The notes under the pieces are model-generated. The model was not told the DNA's origin. It searched no databases and worked only from the letters and a program-made list of their open reading frames with translations. A DNA stretch of 64,000 bases. Origin: Leifsonia sp. 1010 (GTDB taxonomy: Bacteria > Actinomycetota > Actinomycetes > Actinomycetales > Microbacteriaceae). Location of the stretch: positions 1 through 64,000 of the forward strand of contig NZ_JAVDSL010000001.1 in NCBI RefSeq assembly GCF_031455295.1, read 5' to 3'. Below are positions 9,794 to 19,453 of the stretch, piece after piece (the first letter of the stretch is position 1; the number at the start of each line of letters is the position of its first letter). Both the position numbers and the translations under genes were made by a program.

Positions 9794-10244
9794 GTCTGAC
9801 TCTCTCTCTTGTTATGGCGTCGTACGAGACGGCTCTCTCGAGCCGTTCTTCGCATTGGACGCGGGCGACGTACGCGGTGGAACGCCACTATTCTTCTGTC
9901 AACTCGTTTCCGAACCCGTTGCAGGCACAGAGTTAGCCCCTGGTCTCGTGGGTGTTCGAATTGAGCGTGTCCTGCTGCCTGCGGCCTAACCTCACGTCGC
10001 CAAGACCGCGAATGAACACGGTGCGACGGGCTATGCACTGCCTGGCAGTGATCCGGTCGAAGCGCGCGTAGACGCGCTCGTTCCGGAATGTTGAACTAGA
10101 CAAGTTTGCCAGATCGCAGCCCAACCTGCAACCCGGGCGTGTCGCGCGCGCGGGAAACCATCCGTAGCCAGAGCGGGCCGCTGTGATGCACCATGTGCGT
10201 GCACGCTCATCACCAGCCGCGCAAGTGCGGCGGAAGGAGCAGGG
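9794..10244. other. S10-operon leader and divergent intergenic region
   Basis: This 451-base stretch has no convincing gene. On the minus strand it is the rpsJ leader, with a 7-bp stem and 4-base loop at 9829-9846, an inverted repeat CACTGCC-T-GGCAGTG at 10036-10050, and a GC hairpin at 10060-10080. A TTGACA hexamer at 9897-9902 (minus) has no -10 partner. I found no promoter I would defend. The same region must also hold the promoter for the small plus-strand gene at 10245. Confidence 0.5.
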
Positions 10245-10397
10245 ATGCGAGACGACGATGAGGACGGCTGGCCGGCGCATGCGCAGTCGCGGTCCGATCA
10301 CGGCGACCAGGTGTACTCGTGCACGCTCATCGTGCGATTGACCTCCGGCATCGAGCTGGAGTACGACCTCGACCCTCGTCGGCTGTCGCTGCCGTAA
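10245..10397 (+). CDS. small hypothetical protein, 50 aa
   Basis: I do not recognise this protein. The frame encodes 50 residues with an acidic start (MRDDDEDGWPAHAQ) and an amphipathic end (CTLIVRLTSGIELEYDLDP). Support for a real gene comes from a strong AAGGAG ribosome site five to six bases before the ATG and from about 86 percent G or C at third codon positions over the whole frame. It lies between rpsJ and tuf, on the strand opposite both, and is followed by two back-to-back hairpins. It has no signal peptide or membrane segment. Function unknown. Confidence 0.55.
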   Translation: MRDDDEDGWPAHAQSRSDHGDQVYSCTLIVRLTSGIELEYDLDPRRLSLP

Positions 10398-10430
10398 GCG
10401 AGCTCACCGCGCTGCGCCCCGAACACAGAG

Positions 10431-10484
10431 GAGCGGGGCCGACCGAAGCCGACCCCGCTCGAGTGGCGCCTCGCGCCGCCACTC
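10431..10484 (+). terminator. tandem hairpins after the small gene
   Basis: Two adjacent stems follow the 10245-10397 gene: GAGCGGGG/CCCCGCTC (10431-10460) and GAGTGGCG/CGCCACTC (10461-10484), each 8 bp. There is no T-tract, so termination is likely but not certain. The rest of 10485-10683 shows no gene. Confidence 0.5.
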
Positions 10485-10683
10485 AGTTGATTGTCCACGA
10501 CCGCTACGCGGCCCCCGAACTTCCGTTACGAGAACCCTTCAGCGATGTGGGCTGGTTTGCGAGGCTGTGGGAATCCATAGGCGCTCCTCTCGTCGAACGG
10601 AACCGTCCGGTTGAAACGGTGCGTCCATTCTGCGACCGCACCGGCCCCAGGTAAAGCGGTCGGAGCAGATCGCCAGGAACGCG

Positions 10684-10715
10684 AAAGAGGGCCGGACCCG
10701 AAGGCCCGACCCTCT
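10684..10715 (-). terminator. tuf terminator
   Basis: A GC-rich stem (AGAGGG at 10686-10691 pairing with CCCTCT at 10710-10715, with further pairs inside) is followed on the minus strand by TTTCG. It lies about 20 bases past the tuf stop and ends the str operon. Confidence 0.8.
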
Positions 10716-10735
10716 CACGAGTGAAGTCGAAGGAC

Positions 10736-11929
<1,194 letters not shown>

Positions 11930-11954
11930 TGTGGGTCCTCCTCAGGACTCTCGT

Positions 11955-11994
11955 GTAGAGGCGCCGGTCGATGGATTTCGACCGGAAGCTCTAC
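11955..11994 (-). promoter_or_regulatory. hairpin in the fusA-tuf spacer
   Basis: Stems GTAGAG/CTCTAC (11955-11960, 11989-11994) and CCGGTCGA/TCGACCGG (11964-11971, 11978-11985) form a long imperfect hairpin in the 5' leader of tuf. It could be a processing or stability element that allows tuf to exceed fusA in abundance; no T-tract is present, so full termination is unlikely. Confidence 0.5.
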
Positions 11995-12045
11995 GGGATT
12001 GGTTTCTTATGTTACGGGATGTTGCCGAAGGCTTGAGACCCGAGG

Positions 12046-14160
12046 TCACTCGCCCTTGCTCTTCTGAACGATCTCGTCGGCCACAGCCTTCGGGACCTCC
12101 GCGTAGCTGTCGAACTGCATCGAGTACACCGCGCGGCCCGAGGTCTTCGACCGCAGGTCACCGATGTAACCGAACATCTCCGACAGCGGGACGTTGGCAC
12201 GCACCACCTTGACACCGCTGGCGTCCTCCATGGACTGGATCTGCCCGCGACGGGAGTTCAGGTCGCCGATGACGTCGCCCATGTACTCCTCCGGCGTACG
12301 GACCTCGACCGCCATGAGCGGCTCGAGGAGCACCGGGTTCGCCTTCCGAGCGGCCTCCTTGTAGGCCATCGAGCCGGCGATCTTGAACGCCATCTCCGAG
12401 GAGTCGACGTCGTGCGCTGCACCGTCGACGAGCGTCGCCTTGACGCCCACCGTCGGGAAGCCGGCGAGAACGCCGACCTGCATCGCGTCCTGGATACCGG
12501 CGTCCACCGAGGGGATGTACTCGCGCGGGACGCGACCGCCGGTGACGGCGTTCACGAACTCGTACGAGGTCTCCGGGGTGACCTCCATGGGCTCCAGGCT
12601 GATCTGCACCTTTGCGAACTGACCGGAACCACCGGTCTGCTTCTTGTGGGTGTAGTCGTACTTCTCCACCGTGCGGCGGATGGTCTCGCGGTAGGCCACC
12701 TGGGGCTTGCCGACGTTCGCCTCGACGTTGAACTCGCGCTTCATGCGGTCGACGAGGATGTCGAGGTGGAGCTCGCCCATGCCCTTGATGACGGTCTGGC
12801 CGGTCTCCTGGTTCTGCTCGGTGCGGAACGTCGGGTCCTCTTCGGCCAGCTTCTGGATCGCGGTGCCCAGCTTCTCCTGGTCGGCCTTCGTCTTCGGCTC
12901 GATGGCGACCTCGATCACCGGCTCCGGGAAGGTCATCGACTCGAGCACGACCTGGTTGTCCGGGTCGCTCAGGGTGTCACCCGTGGTGGTGTCCTTGAGG
13001 CCGATCACCGCGTAGATGTTGCCGGCGGTGACGAAGTCGACCGGGTTCTCCTTGTTGGCGTGCATCTGGAAGATCTTGCCGATGCGCTCCTTCTTGCCCT
13101 TGGTCGAGTTGATGACCTGGGCGCCGGAGTCGATGCGGCCCGAGTAGACGCGCACGTAGGTGAGGCGACCGAAGAACGGGTGCACAGCGACCTTGAAGGC
13201 CAGGGCGGAGAACGGCTCGGTGGCGTCGGCGTGGCGCAGGATGACCTGCTCCTCGTCGCGCGGGTTGTGCGCCTCGATGGCGGGCACGTCGAGCGGCGAC
13301 GGCAGGTAGTCGATCACAGCGTCGAGCATCGGCTGCACACCGCGGTTCTTGAACGCCGAACCGCAGAGCACCGGGTAGATCTCGTTGTTCACGGTGAGCT
13401 TGCGGATGGCCGCCTTGATCTCCGGAACGGTGATCTCCTCGCCGCCGAAGAACTTCTCGAGCAGCACGTCGTCGCTCTCGGCGACGGTCTCGATCAGCTT
13501 CGCGCGGTACTCCTCGGCCTTGGCCTGGAGGTCGGCGGGGATCTCCTGGACCTCGTACTTGGCGCCCATGGTGACATCACCCTTGGCGTCGCCGGGCCAG
13601 ACCAGCGCGCGCATCTCGATCAGGTCGACGACGCCGACGAAGTCGGACTCCGAGCCGATCGGGAGCTGCATCACCAGCGGCTTGGCGCCGAGGCGCGAGA
13701 CGATGGTGTCGACGGTGAAGTAGAAGTCGGCGCCGAGCTTGTCCATCTTGTTGACGAAGCAGATGCGCGGGACGACGTACTTGTCAGCCTGACGCCACAC
13801 GGTCTCCGACTGGGGCTCGACGCCCTCCTTCGCGTCGAACACGGCGACGGCGCCGTCGAGGACGCGGAGCGAACGCTCCACCTCGACGGTGAAGTCCACG
13901 TGACCGGGCGTGTCGATGATGTTGATCTGGTTCTTGTTCCAGAAACAGGTCACGGCCGCGGACGTGATGGTGATGCCGCGCTCCTTCTCCTGCTCCATCC
14001 AGTCGGTGGTCGAGGCGCCATCGTGCGTCTCGCCGATCTTGTGGTTGACGCCCGTGTAGAACAGGATGCGCTCGGTCGTAGTGGTCTTGCCGGCATCGAT
14101 GTGGGCCATGATGCCGATGTTGCGGACCTTGTTCAGGTCGGTGAGCACGTCCTGTGCCAC
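12046..14160 (-). CDS. fusA: elongation factor G
   Basis: A 704-residue EF-G, the translocase GTPase. Visible motifs are [15 protein letters not shown] (G1), [10 protein letters not shown] (switch I), [17 protein letters not shown] (G3) and VNKMDK (G4); domains II-V follow with the [16 protein letters not shown] and [16 protein letters not shown] segments of domains IV and V. Length is normal. It sits in the str operon between rpsG and tuf, separated from rpsG by 99 bases that hold a 12-bp hairpin. Confidence 0.98.
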   Translation of the reverse strand: MAQDVLTDLNKVRNIGIMAHIDAGKTTTTERILFYTGVNHKIGETHDGASTTDWMEQEKERGITITSAAVTCFWNKNQINIIDTPGHVDFTVEVERSLRVLDGAVAVFDAKEGVEPQSETVWRQADKYVVPRICFVNKMDKLGADFYFTVDTIVSRLGAKPLVMQLPIGSESDFVGVVDLIEMRALVWPGDAKGDVTMGAKYEVQEIPADLQAKAEEYRAKLIETVAESDDVLLEKFFGGEEITVPEIKAAIRKLTVNNEIYPVLCGSAFKNRGVQPMLDAVIDYLPSPLDVPAIEAHNPRDEEQVILRHADATEPFSALAFKVAVHPFFGRLTYVRVYSGRIDSGAQVINSTKGKKERIGKIFQMHANKENPVDFVTAGNIYAVIGLKDTTTGDTLSDPDNQVVLESMTFPEPVIEVAIEPKTKADQEKLGTAIQKLAEEDPTFRTEQNQETGQTVIKGMGELHLDILVDRMKREFNVEANVGKPQVAYRETIRRTVEKYDYTHKKQTGGSGQFAKVQISLEPMEVTPETSYEFVNAVTGGRVPREYIPSVDAGIQDAMQVGVLAGFPTVGVKATLVDGAAHDVDSSEMAFKIAGSMAYKEAARKANPVLLEPLMAVEVRTPEEYMGDVIGDLNSRRGQIQSMEDASGVKVVRANVPLSEMFGYIGDLRSKTSGRAVYSMQFDSYAEVPKAVADEIVQKSKGE

Positions 14161-14192
14161 AGGGTTCCTCCGAATTGTTGAAAGTGAGGGGT

Positions 14193-14234
14193 GCCGTCCG
14201 GGCGCGGCACTATGAGGTATAACGCCCGGACGGC
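14193..14234 (-). promoter_or_regulatory. 12-bp hairpin in the rpsG-fusA spacer
   Basis: A perfect 12-bp stem (14193-14204 with 14223-14234) encloses an 18-base loop. On the minus strand the loop contains TTATACC, a possible -10 element, so the region may be an internal promoter, a processing site or an attenuator ahead of fusA. Confidence 0.5.
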
Positions 14235-14259
14235 CAGATTTATTACCGCGGTGCGGTGC

Positions 14260-14730
14260 TTACCAGCGGTAGTGGGCGAAGGCCTTGTTCGACTCGGCCA
14301 TCTTGTGGGTGTCCTCGCGACGCTTGACAGCGGCGCCGAGACCGTTGGACGCGTCCAGGATCTCGTTCTGGAGACGCTCGGTCATCGTCTTCTCGCGACG
14401 ACCCTTGGCGTAGCTGGTGAGCCAGCGGAGCGCGAGCGTGTTCGCGCGGTGCGGCTTGACCTCGACCGGCACCTGGTAGGTCGAGCCACCGACACGGCGG
14501 GAGCGGACCTCGAGGGTCGGACGGATGTTGTCGAGAGCCTTCTTCAGCGTGGTGACCGCGTCCTGGCCGGACTTGGTGGCGACACCCTCGAGCGCGTCGT
14601 AGACGATGCGCTCGGCGAGGCCCTTCTTGCCGTCGAGGAGGATCTTGTTGACGAGCTGGCTTACGACCGGCGCGCCGTACACCGGGTCGGCGACGACGGG
14701 GCGCTTCGGAGCGGGACCCTTGCGAGGCAT
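14260..14730 (-). CDS. rpsG: 30S ribosomal protein S7
   Basis: A 156-residue S7, which nucleates 30S head assembly. It starts [19 protein letters not shown] and carries [25 protein letters not shown], the [18 protein letters not shown] hairpin and the C-terminal [15 protein letters not shown]. Length is standard. The start overlaps the rpsL stop by one base (TAATG). Confidence 0.98.
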   Translation of the reverse strand: MPRKGPAPKRPVVADPVYGAPVVSQLVNKILLDGKKGLAERIVYDALEGVATKSGQDAVTTLKKALDNIRPTLEVRSRRVGGSTYQVPVEVKPHRANTLALRWLTSYAKGRREKTMTERLQNEILDASNGLGAAVKRREDTHKMAESNKAFAHYRW

Positions 14731-15104
14731 TACTTCTTCTCCATCTTCGCGCCGTAACGGCTGCGAGCCTGCTTGCGGTTCTTCACGGCCTGGGTGTCCA
14801 GGGCGCCACGAACGATCTTGTAGCGGACACCCGGGAGGTCCTTCACACGACCGCCGCGGACGAGCACCATCGAGTGCTCCTGCAGATTGTGGCCCTCACC
14901 GGGGATGTAAGCGGTGACCTCGGTCCCGTTCGACAGCTTCACACGGGCGACCTTGCGGAGCGCCGAGTTCGGCTTCTTGGGGGTGGTGGTGTACACACGC
15001 GTGCACACGCCGCGCTGCTGCGGGTTGGCCTTCAGGGCGGGAGCCTTGGTCTTGGTGACCTTCGGCGTCCGGCCCTTACGGACCAACTGCTGAATGGTTG
15101 GCAC
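14730..15104 (-). CDS. rpsL: 30S ribosomal protein S12
   Basis: A 124-residue S12 of the decoding centre. I chose the GTG at 15104 because AAGGAG lies six bases upstream and the protein then begins [12 protein letters not shown] as expected; the longer open frame is leader sequence. Lys43 ([10 protein letters not shown]) and Lys88 (GGRVKDLPG), the usual streptomycin-resistance positions, are both wild type. It is the first gene of the str operon, about 265 bases downstream of its promoter. Confidence 0.97.
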   Translation of the reverse strand: MPTIQQLVRKGRTPKVTKTKAPALKANPQQRGVCTRVYTTTPKKPNSALRKVARVKLSNGTEVTAYIPGEGHNLQEHSMVLVRGGRVKDLPGVRYKIVRGALDTQAVKNRKQARSRYGAKMEKK

Positions 15105-15462
15105 TGAACTTCTCCTTATATGGACTGCACGGTGACAGTTGTTGCTTCTTCCCCATGAGCCACCCACCGGCTTCGCGCCCGTCATCGGAACGATGGAGGC
15201 TGTCGTCGGGTGGAACGGCACTTGGGGGAATCGGACGGCAGAACCGGCCGATATGCCGTGGGGGCGGGGGTCCCGTGCGGTCTCCCTGCCCATCGGATGA
15301 GTACGTGCCAGCCCGCTCGCTCCTGGCCCGGAAACCGGGCACGAAGCAAGCGCGCGACAGAGCGCACACCCGATAAATACTATCCGTCGGGCGCCGGTCG
15401 GTCAAATGAGCACGGGCCCGGACGCCCGGTGTCCGCGCACGGCGAAACCCGTCGTCGTGCCC
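15105..15462 (-). other. str-operon leader and promoter region
   Basis: No gene is visible in these 358 bases. The promoter is at 15377-15405, leaving a leader of roughly 265 bases before rpsL. It contains a 6-bp GC hairpin GCCCGG/CCGGGC at 15326-15340. The length of the leader suggests post-initiation control, but I recognise no known riboswitch or protein-binding motif. Confidence 0.6.
15377..15405 (-). promoter_or_regulatory. str operon promoter
   Basis: On the minus strand TTGACC (15400-15405) is followed after exactly 17 bases by TAGTAT (15377-15382). Both hexamers are close to the housekeeping sigma consensus. This is the clearest promoter in the window and points at rpsL-rpsG-fusA-tuf. 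Confidence 0.8.
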
Positions 15463-16485
15463 TCAGCCCTGGGTCGCGCCGTCGTCGTACTGCGGGGTGA
15501 AAACGGCGGTGCCGTCGGAGTCGAATGTCACGAATCCGAAGTACTCGAAGGAGAACGGATCCGTCGACGCCGTACCGGTCGAGCCGTCCGTCGGGCTCGT
15601 CACCGTGCCCGAGGCCTCGATGGTCCCCTCGTCGCTCGACACCATCCATCCGCCATGCGCCCACCCGGTGTCGACCGAGACGAAGGGGCGGTGGTCCAGC
15701 TTCCACTGGACGCCGCTCACCGTGTAGCCGTCGTCGGTCGTGTCGTCCACGACGAACGGGCAACCGGCCGGATCGGGAACGGTGGTAGCGAGGCACGCAT
15801 CCAGCCACGCGTCGACCGCGGCGCGGGCGGCCGTGTCGCCATCGGACGACAGCTGAGCCGGGAACCGGATGGTCTTCGTGCGGTCGGCCGGGCTGGATGC
15901 CACGTCCGCATCCCAGATCCGGTAGGCGTCGTCGGGCGACGTGAAGCTCATCGGGTAGCTGCCGGGGAGAGCGCGCAGCGAGACGATCGTGCGCAGCGCC
16001 TGCTTCTCCGGTCGGACGCCGGCGATGGAGTAGGTCATGCCGTCCGGTGCCTGAACCTCGAACGAGACCGTGTCCGGTGCCACCTTCGCCATGCGCCAGA
16101 GCGGGACACCCGGCAGTCCGCCGGTCCGTTCGAACGCGAACGTTCGACGCTGCTCCTGGTCGCCCTGCGTAAGAACAGCCTCGACCGTGGTGCGGCCGGA
16201 CCGGGTCACCGGGTGGCCGACGGTGAACGAGGTGACGCGATGCGTGGCCTTGGCATACGCCTTATCGGTCAGCAGGATGTCACCGGCCGAGCGGTGGATC
16301 CCGGCGATGCGCATCGCCTGCTCCGCCTTCCCGTGCTCCAGTGCCGTCAGGTACCGCGTGACCAGGGTGCGCGGAAGGTCCCGCGCCATGCCGATCGTGG
16401 CGACCGACATCACGGCGCCTGCCGCGGTGGCGAGCACCACGAGCGCGGCGCCCAGCCACAGCGCCGTCCGTGTCGACTTCCCCAC
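15463..16485 (-). CDS. membrane-anchored protein, paralogue 1 of T7SS locus
   Basis: A 340-residue protein with one N-terminal membrane segment (about residues 8-30) and a large outside domain. It is clearly a paralogue of the gene immediately upstream: both share PRT-(L/V)-V-(T/A)-RYL-x-AL-x-HG near residue 40, SAGDILL/SGDILL, ALPGSYP, and a C-terminal WLDACLAT...CPF block whose two cysteines could form a disulfide. The RYLxAL...A motif recalls small NTF2/DUF4878-like domains, but I cannot assign a function. The gene lies two bases after its paralogue, at the edge of the type VII secretion neighbourhood, and is followed by the str promoter. Confidence 0.85.
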   Translation of the reverse strand: MGKSTRTALWLGAALVVLATAAGAVMSVATIGMARDLPRTLVTRYLTALEHGKAEQAMRIAGIHRSAGDILLTDKAYAKATHRVTSFTVGHPVTRSGRTTVEAVLTQGDQEQRRTFAFERTGGLPGVPLWRMAKVAPDTVSFEVQAPDGMTYSIAGVRPEKQALRTIVSLRALPGSYPMSFTSPDDAYRIWDADVASSPADRTKTIRFPAQLSSDGDTAARAAVDAWLDACLATTVPDPAGCPFVVDDTTDDGYTVSGVQWKLDHRPFVSVDTGWAHGGWMVSSDEGTIEASGTVTSPTDGSTGTASTDPFSFEYFGFVTFDSDGTAVFTPQYDDGATQG

Positions 16486-16487
16486 GA

Positions 16488-17534
16488 TCAGCCCTGCGAC
16501 CCGTCGCCGCGCGCCGGCGTGAAGACGGCCCCGTCACCGGTGAAGGTGACCGTGCCCGAGTACGCGAACGGGATGTCGCCGGTCGAGACCTGTCCGGTGG
16601 CGCCGTCGGCGAGCCTGGTCACCTTCGCCGTCGCCGTGACCGAACCGCCGGAGCCGCGGACGTCCCAGCCTCCGTCGTGCCAGTCGCCGTACATGTCCAC
16701 CTCGGGGCGGGTCACCAGCGCCCAGCGGAGATCGCTCAGCCGGACGCCGTTCGCGGTCTCGTCCTTCACCAGGAACGGGCAGTTCGCCGGAGCGGCGTCC
16801 TGCGTGGCGAGGCAGGCGTCCAGCCAGTCCTCGACGGCCTTCTTCGCATCCGCGTAGCCCGTCTCCGAGAGCTCGGCGGCGAACAGCGTCGGAGTGACGA
16901 CGCTGCCGACCGGGTGCGAGATGGCGACACCGCTCTTCGCGGAGTAGTCGCGGCTCGACGAGCTCACCTTCACCGGGTAGCTGCCGGGGAGGGCGCGCAG
17001 CTTCGCAAAACCGTCATCGCTCGACGGCTTGGTGCCGGCGATGGTGAAGCTCAGGCCGCTGGGCCCGGGGGTCTCGACCTCGACGGTGTCCGGTGTGACG
17101 GGCGCCAGCTTCCACAGCGGAAGGAACGGCAGGCCGCCCGCGCGGACGACGCGGAAGGAGCGGTGGTACGGACGGTCGCCCTGCTCGACCGTCGCATCCA
17201 CCGTCGTCACTCCCTTGCGGGTGACCGGCGCGCCGAGCGTGTACGAGGTGATGCGGTCGGTCGCGGTGGCGTAGGCCTTCTGGGACAGCAGGATGTCGCC
17301 CGAGCGCGGCGTGATCCCGCCCAGCTTCATCGCCTCGCGGGCGTGGCCGTGGACGAGTGCGTCGAGGTAGCGAGCGACCACGGTGCGGGGCATGCTCTGC
17401 GCCGCCGCGACGGTGGTGACGGAGAAGAAGGCGCCGGCGGCCGTGCACAGCACAGCGGCGGCGGCGAGGACCCACCAGAACCAGCGGACGCGGACGGTGC
17501 GCTTCGCGGGCGCGGCTTCGGACTCGGTGCTCAC
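16488..17534 (-). CDS. membrane-anchored protein, paralogue 2 of T7SS locus
   Basis: A 348-residue protein with a basic cytoplasmic start, one membrane segment (about residues 18-42) and an extracytoplasmic domain related throughout to the neighbouring 340-residue protein. Shared features include RYLDALVHGHA, SGDILLSQKAY, RALPGSYPVKV and WLDACLATQ...CPFLV with two conserved cysteines. The pair probably arose by tandem duplication. It starts with GTG after a GGGGGAG ribosome site. A strong terminator at 17595-17637 separates it from the WXG100 gene, so it likely has its own promoter. A role at the cell surface linked to type VII secretion is inference from position only. Confidence 0.85.
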   Translation of the reverse strand: MSTESEAAPAKRTVRVRWFWWVLAAAAVLCTAAGAFFSVTTVAAAQSMPRTVVARYLDALVHGHAREAMKLGGITPRSGDILLSQKAYATATDRITSYTLGAPVTRKGVTTVDATVEQGDRPYHRSFRVVRAGGLPFLPLWKLAPVTPDTVEVETPGPSGLSFTIAGTKPSSDDGFAKLRALPGSYPVKVSSSSRDYSAKSGVAISHPVGSVVTPTLFAAELSETGYADAKKAVEDWLDACLATQDAAPANCPFLVKDETANGVRLSDLRWALVTRPEVDMYGDWHDGGWDVRGSGGSVTATAKVTRLADGATGQVSTGDIPFAYSGTVTFTGDGAVFTPARGDGSQG

Positions 17535-17594
17535 GTGGACTCCCCCATACCGGCCGGAAACCCATCGGCCGACAGTCAGCTTAGGGGCGGGACG

Positions 17595-17637
17595 CAGAAG
17601 AGCGCGGGCACCCGTTCGGGGTACCCGCGCTCTTCTG
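17595..17637 (-). terminator. intrinsic terminator after the WXG100 gene
   Basis: A near-perfect stem (17595-17612 pairing with about 17620-17637) with arms CAGAAGAGCGCGGG and CCCGCGCTCTTCTG lies just past the WXG100 stop at 17653. The strength of the stem suggests the WXG100 gene is a monocistronic unit. Confidence 0.8.
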
Positions 17638-17652
17638 TCGTGTGGGTTCGGC

Positions 17653-17949
17653 TCAGCCGCCGATGCCCTTGGCGAGCTCGCTGTCGACGTTCTGCAGAGC
17701 GTCGGCCGCCTTGGTGAGGAACTGCGACATCCCGTCGAGTCCGTTCACCGCCTCGGTGGTGCCCTTGGTGAACTGCTCGTACGAGGTGTGGAAGGCGCCG
17801 GACGCCTGGTCGGTGACGAAGCCCCCGTTCACGAGCCCGTTCACCAGATTCTGCAGCTCGTGGAGCTTCGCGGTGATGTCGTCCTTGCCCGCGATGAGGC
17901 GGTTGGCGGCATCGGTCATCTCGCCGTACGTGACGTTCATGTTGGCCAT
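17653..17949 (-). CDS. WXG100-family protein (ESAT-6-like)
   Basis: A 98-residue all-alpha protein of the WXG100 superfamily, small dimeric substrates or partners of type VII secretion. It forms two helices joined by a turn. At the turn, where WXG normally lies, the sequence is LVNGGFVTDQASGAF, so the tryptophan is replaced while the following F-T-D-x-A-S-G-A-F pattern is kept. I placed the start at 17949 because TAAGGA lies about six bases upstream; the longer frame to 18012 has no ribosome site. It is divergent from the membrane gene at 18103, sharing an intergenic region with an 18-bp palindrome. Confidence 0.88.
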   Translation of the reverse strand: MANMNVTYGEMTDAANRLIAGKDDITAKLHELQNLVNGLVNGGFVTDQASGAFHTSYEQFTKGTTEAVNGLDGMSQFLTKAADALQNVDSELAKGIGG

Positions 17950-18038
17950 GACGGTCCTTATCCCTTCGGTTCGAAAGAGGCCGTACCCCCGGGGCCGACC
18001 AGCTACGTCCACCTAACCAGGCCCGCGGAGAGGACGGA

Positions 18039-18056
18039 ATGGGGAGCACTCCCCAT
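18039..18056. promoter_or_regulatory. 18-bp palindrome, T7SS candidate operator copy 1
   Basis: ATGGGGAG-CA-CTCCCCAT is a perfect 8+2+8 palindrome. It lies between the divergent WXG100 (17949) and membrane-protein (18103) genes, centred about 55 bases before the plus-strand start. A near-identical palindrome occurs at 21828-21845, the other divergent promoter region of the locus. Confidence 0.7.
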
Positions 18057-18089
18057 GGGGCGGAGTTCACGCTCGCCGGGCCAGCGGGA

Positions 18090-18095
18090 TAGCGT
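18090..18095 (+). promoter_or_regulatory. -10 box for leaderless membrane gene
   Basis: TAGCGT ends seven bases before the ATG at 18103, and TTCACG lies 18 bases upstream of it. The spacing suggests transcription starts at or next to the start codon, consistent with no ribosome site before the gene. Confidence 0.5.
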
Positions 18096-18102
18096 GGCAG
18101 CC

Positions 18103-18885
18103 ATGCCGTCGTACAGCCCGATGAAGCCGAACCCGAGTTCCGCCGCTGCGCGCGGAACCGGGTCGCGTCCGGACCGCTCCTCGACGCCGCCGTCGCAGGC
18201 GGAACGGGCCATGCGCCCGCTCGGATACCTCCTGGTCGCCCTGGTGTGGACGGCGCTCGGAGCGGTCACGTTGGCGCTTCCCGCCGCCCTCCCCTTCGGA
18301 CTCTGGAGCACGAACCCCGACTTCAGCTCCCGCGAGTTCGTCACGGGCGGCGACACCGTGATCACCGTGCTGTTCCTCGTGTTCGCCCTCGTCGTGCTCG
18401 TCCCCCTGCTCGGGTATGCATTCGTCGCACTCCCCCTCGGGTCGGTCTCGCTCGCCGTGCTGTCGTGGACGTACGTGGCGCGGAGCCTGCGCCCGTCGTA
18501 CGCGGGCGAGCGGCTGTCGAGCACGGGATGGTCGCGTGACGTCATCGGACCGGTGACGGTCGGCAAGACGGCGCTGTCGCTGCTCCCCGTCCGGATGACG
18601 CCCTGGACGGCGTTCTGGACCGAGATCATGTTCCTCGGCTGGCGACCAGGACGCGCCGTGCTGATCGCCGGCATCCCGTACGGTCTCGCGTCGTTCCTCG
18701 TCGCCGGTTGGCTGTTCTGGCCGGTCGACCCCATCGCCGCGATCGTCTGGATCATCGTGACGGCGGCGCTCGTGGTGATCACCATCGTCTTGATCGTCCG
18801 CGAGTACCGCCGCAGGGTCAGCGGGCGGAAGGTCAGCGCACGGAAGGTCAGCGGGCCGGCTGCGCGAGAGGCGCGCGGAAGCTGA
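18103..18885 (+). CDS. multi-pass membrane protein of T7SS locus
   Basis: A 260-residue protein I do not recognise. After a hydrophilic Pro/Ser-rich start it has about five hydrophobic segments (near residues 36-62, 82-102, 104-125, 183-205 and 210-234) and a basic C-terminal tail with a short repeat (SGRKVSARKVSG). I chose the ATG at 18103, preceded by a TANNNT box at the right distance for a leaderless message; the next ATG at 18121 is the alternative. It is divergent from the WXG100 gene and its 3' end overlaps the convergent gene at 18848 by 38 bases. It could be a membrane part of the secretion apparatus, but this rests on location only. Confidence 0.8.
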   Translation: MPSYSPMKPNPSSAAARGTGSRPDRSSTPPSQAERAMRPLGYLLVALVWTALGAVTLALPAALPFGLWSTNPDFSSREFVTGGDTVITVLFLVFALVVLVPLLGYAFVALPLGSVSLAVLSWTYVARSLRPSYAGERLSSTGWSRDVIGPVTVGKTALSLLPVRMTPWTAFWTEIMFLGWRPGRAVLIAGIPYGLASFLVAGWLFWPVDPIAAIVWIIVTAALVVITIVLIVREYRRRVSGRKVSARKVSGPAAREARGS

Positions 18886-19453
18886 TCGAGTCGATCATCG
18901 CGTCGAACAGCTCCAGGTAGAGCTCCGGCGCTGTCGCCATGGGCGCGTTGATGCGCGCGTGGATGAGACGCGAGCCGTCCGGGACGGCGAAACGGTAGTC
19001 GGCCACCAGTTCGGGAGCGGACTGCTCGTCGTACGCCGTCTGCCGGACCTGCGAGCGACGCTGTACCGGTCCGATGGAGAAGTCGAGCGCGTCGTCGTCC
19101 GGGAAGCAGCGCTGAAGGTGCGTTGCGATGTCGTCGCCCGGCGCCGGTCTGGTCGGCCACTCCTCGCGCGACAGGACGATCGAGGCGGGGAACGGCACGC
19201 CCGGGAGGATCTCCATGGAGAGCGCGAGAGCGAAAGCCGAGGTCGCATCCGCGAGGGCGACCAGGTGCTCCAGCTCGGTCTTCGCCGTGCGCCGGACGCG
19301 CGCCAGCCGGTCTGCGCGACCGACCCGCTCGATCACCAGCCGTGCGATGCGCCGGGACGCCGCCTCCTCGTCGTGCAGGGGGATCATCACCCACGTGCCC
19401 GGGAAGACGATCGTGAGCTCGTCGTCGAGCGAGGTCAGCCGTGCGTCGGTCAT
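18848..19453 (-). CDS. hypothetical globular protein, T7SS locus
   Basis: A 201-residue soluble protein with no signal peptide. It opens with a strand-rich LTIVFPGTWVMIPL segment and ends with YRFAVPDGSRLIHARINAP... and a final helix. This outline (FPxxW at the start, then alternating strands and helices) resembles PsbP/LpqN and DcrB/DUF1795 folds by eye, which I cannot verify. It overlaps the upstream 206-residue gene by four bases (ATGA), and both follow the putative T7SS substrate gene. A chaperone or adaptor role is a hypothesis. Confidence 0.8.
   Translation of the reverse strand: MTDARLTSLDDELTIVFPGTWVMIPLHDEEAASRRIARLVIERVGRADRLARVRRTAKTELEHLVALADATSAFALALSMEILPGVPFPASIVLSREEWPTRPAPGDDIATHLQRCFPDDDALDFSIGPVQRRSQVRQTAYDEQSAPELVADYRFAVPDGSRLIHARINAPMATAPELYLELFDAMIDSISFRAPLAQPAR

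Noticed and set aside
9897-9902. TTGACA hexamer (minus) in the rpsJ leader as a promoter
   Set aside because: No -10-like hexamer occurs at 16-19 bases.
10200-10333. Repeated GTGCACGCTCAT (two copies) as a regulatory repeat
   Set aside because: One copy lies within the small coding frame and the match is short; chance or codon use explains it.
10319-10654. Plus-strand frame of 111 codons between rpsJ and tuf
   Set aside because: It overlaps the better supported small gene and the hairpins; composition is Arg/Pro/Ala-rich with no ribosome site.
17968-17976. GGTTCGAAA, resembling a tRNA T-arm
   Set aside because: No cloverleaf pairs around it; it lies in the leader of the WXG100 gene.
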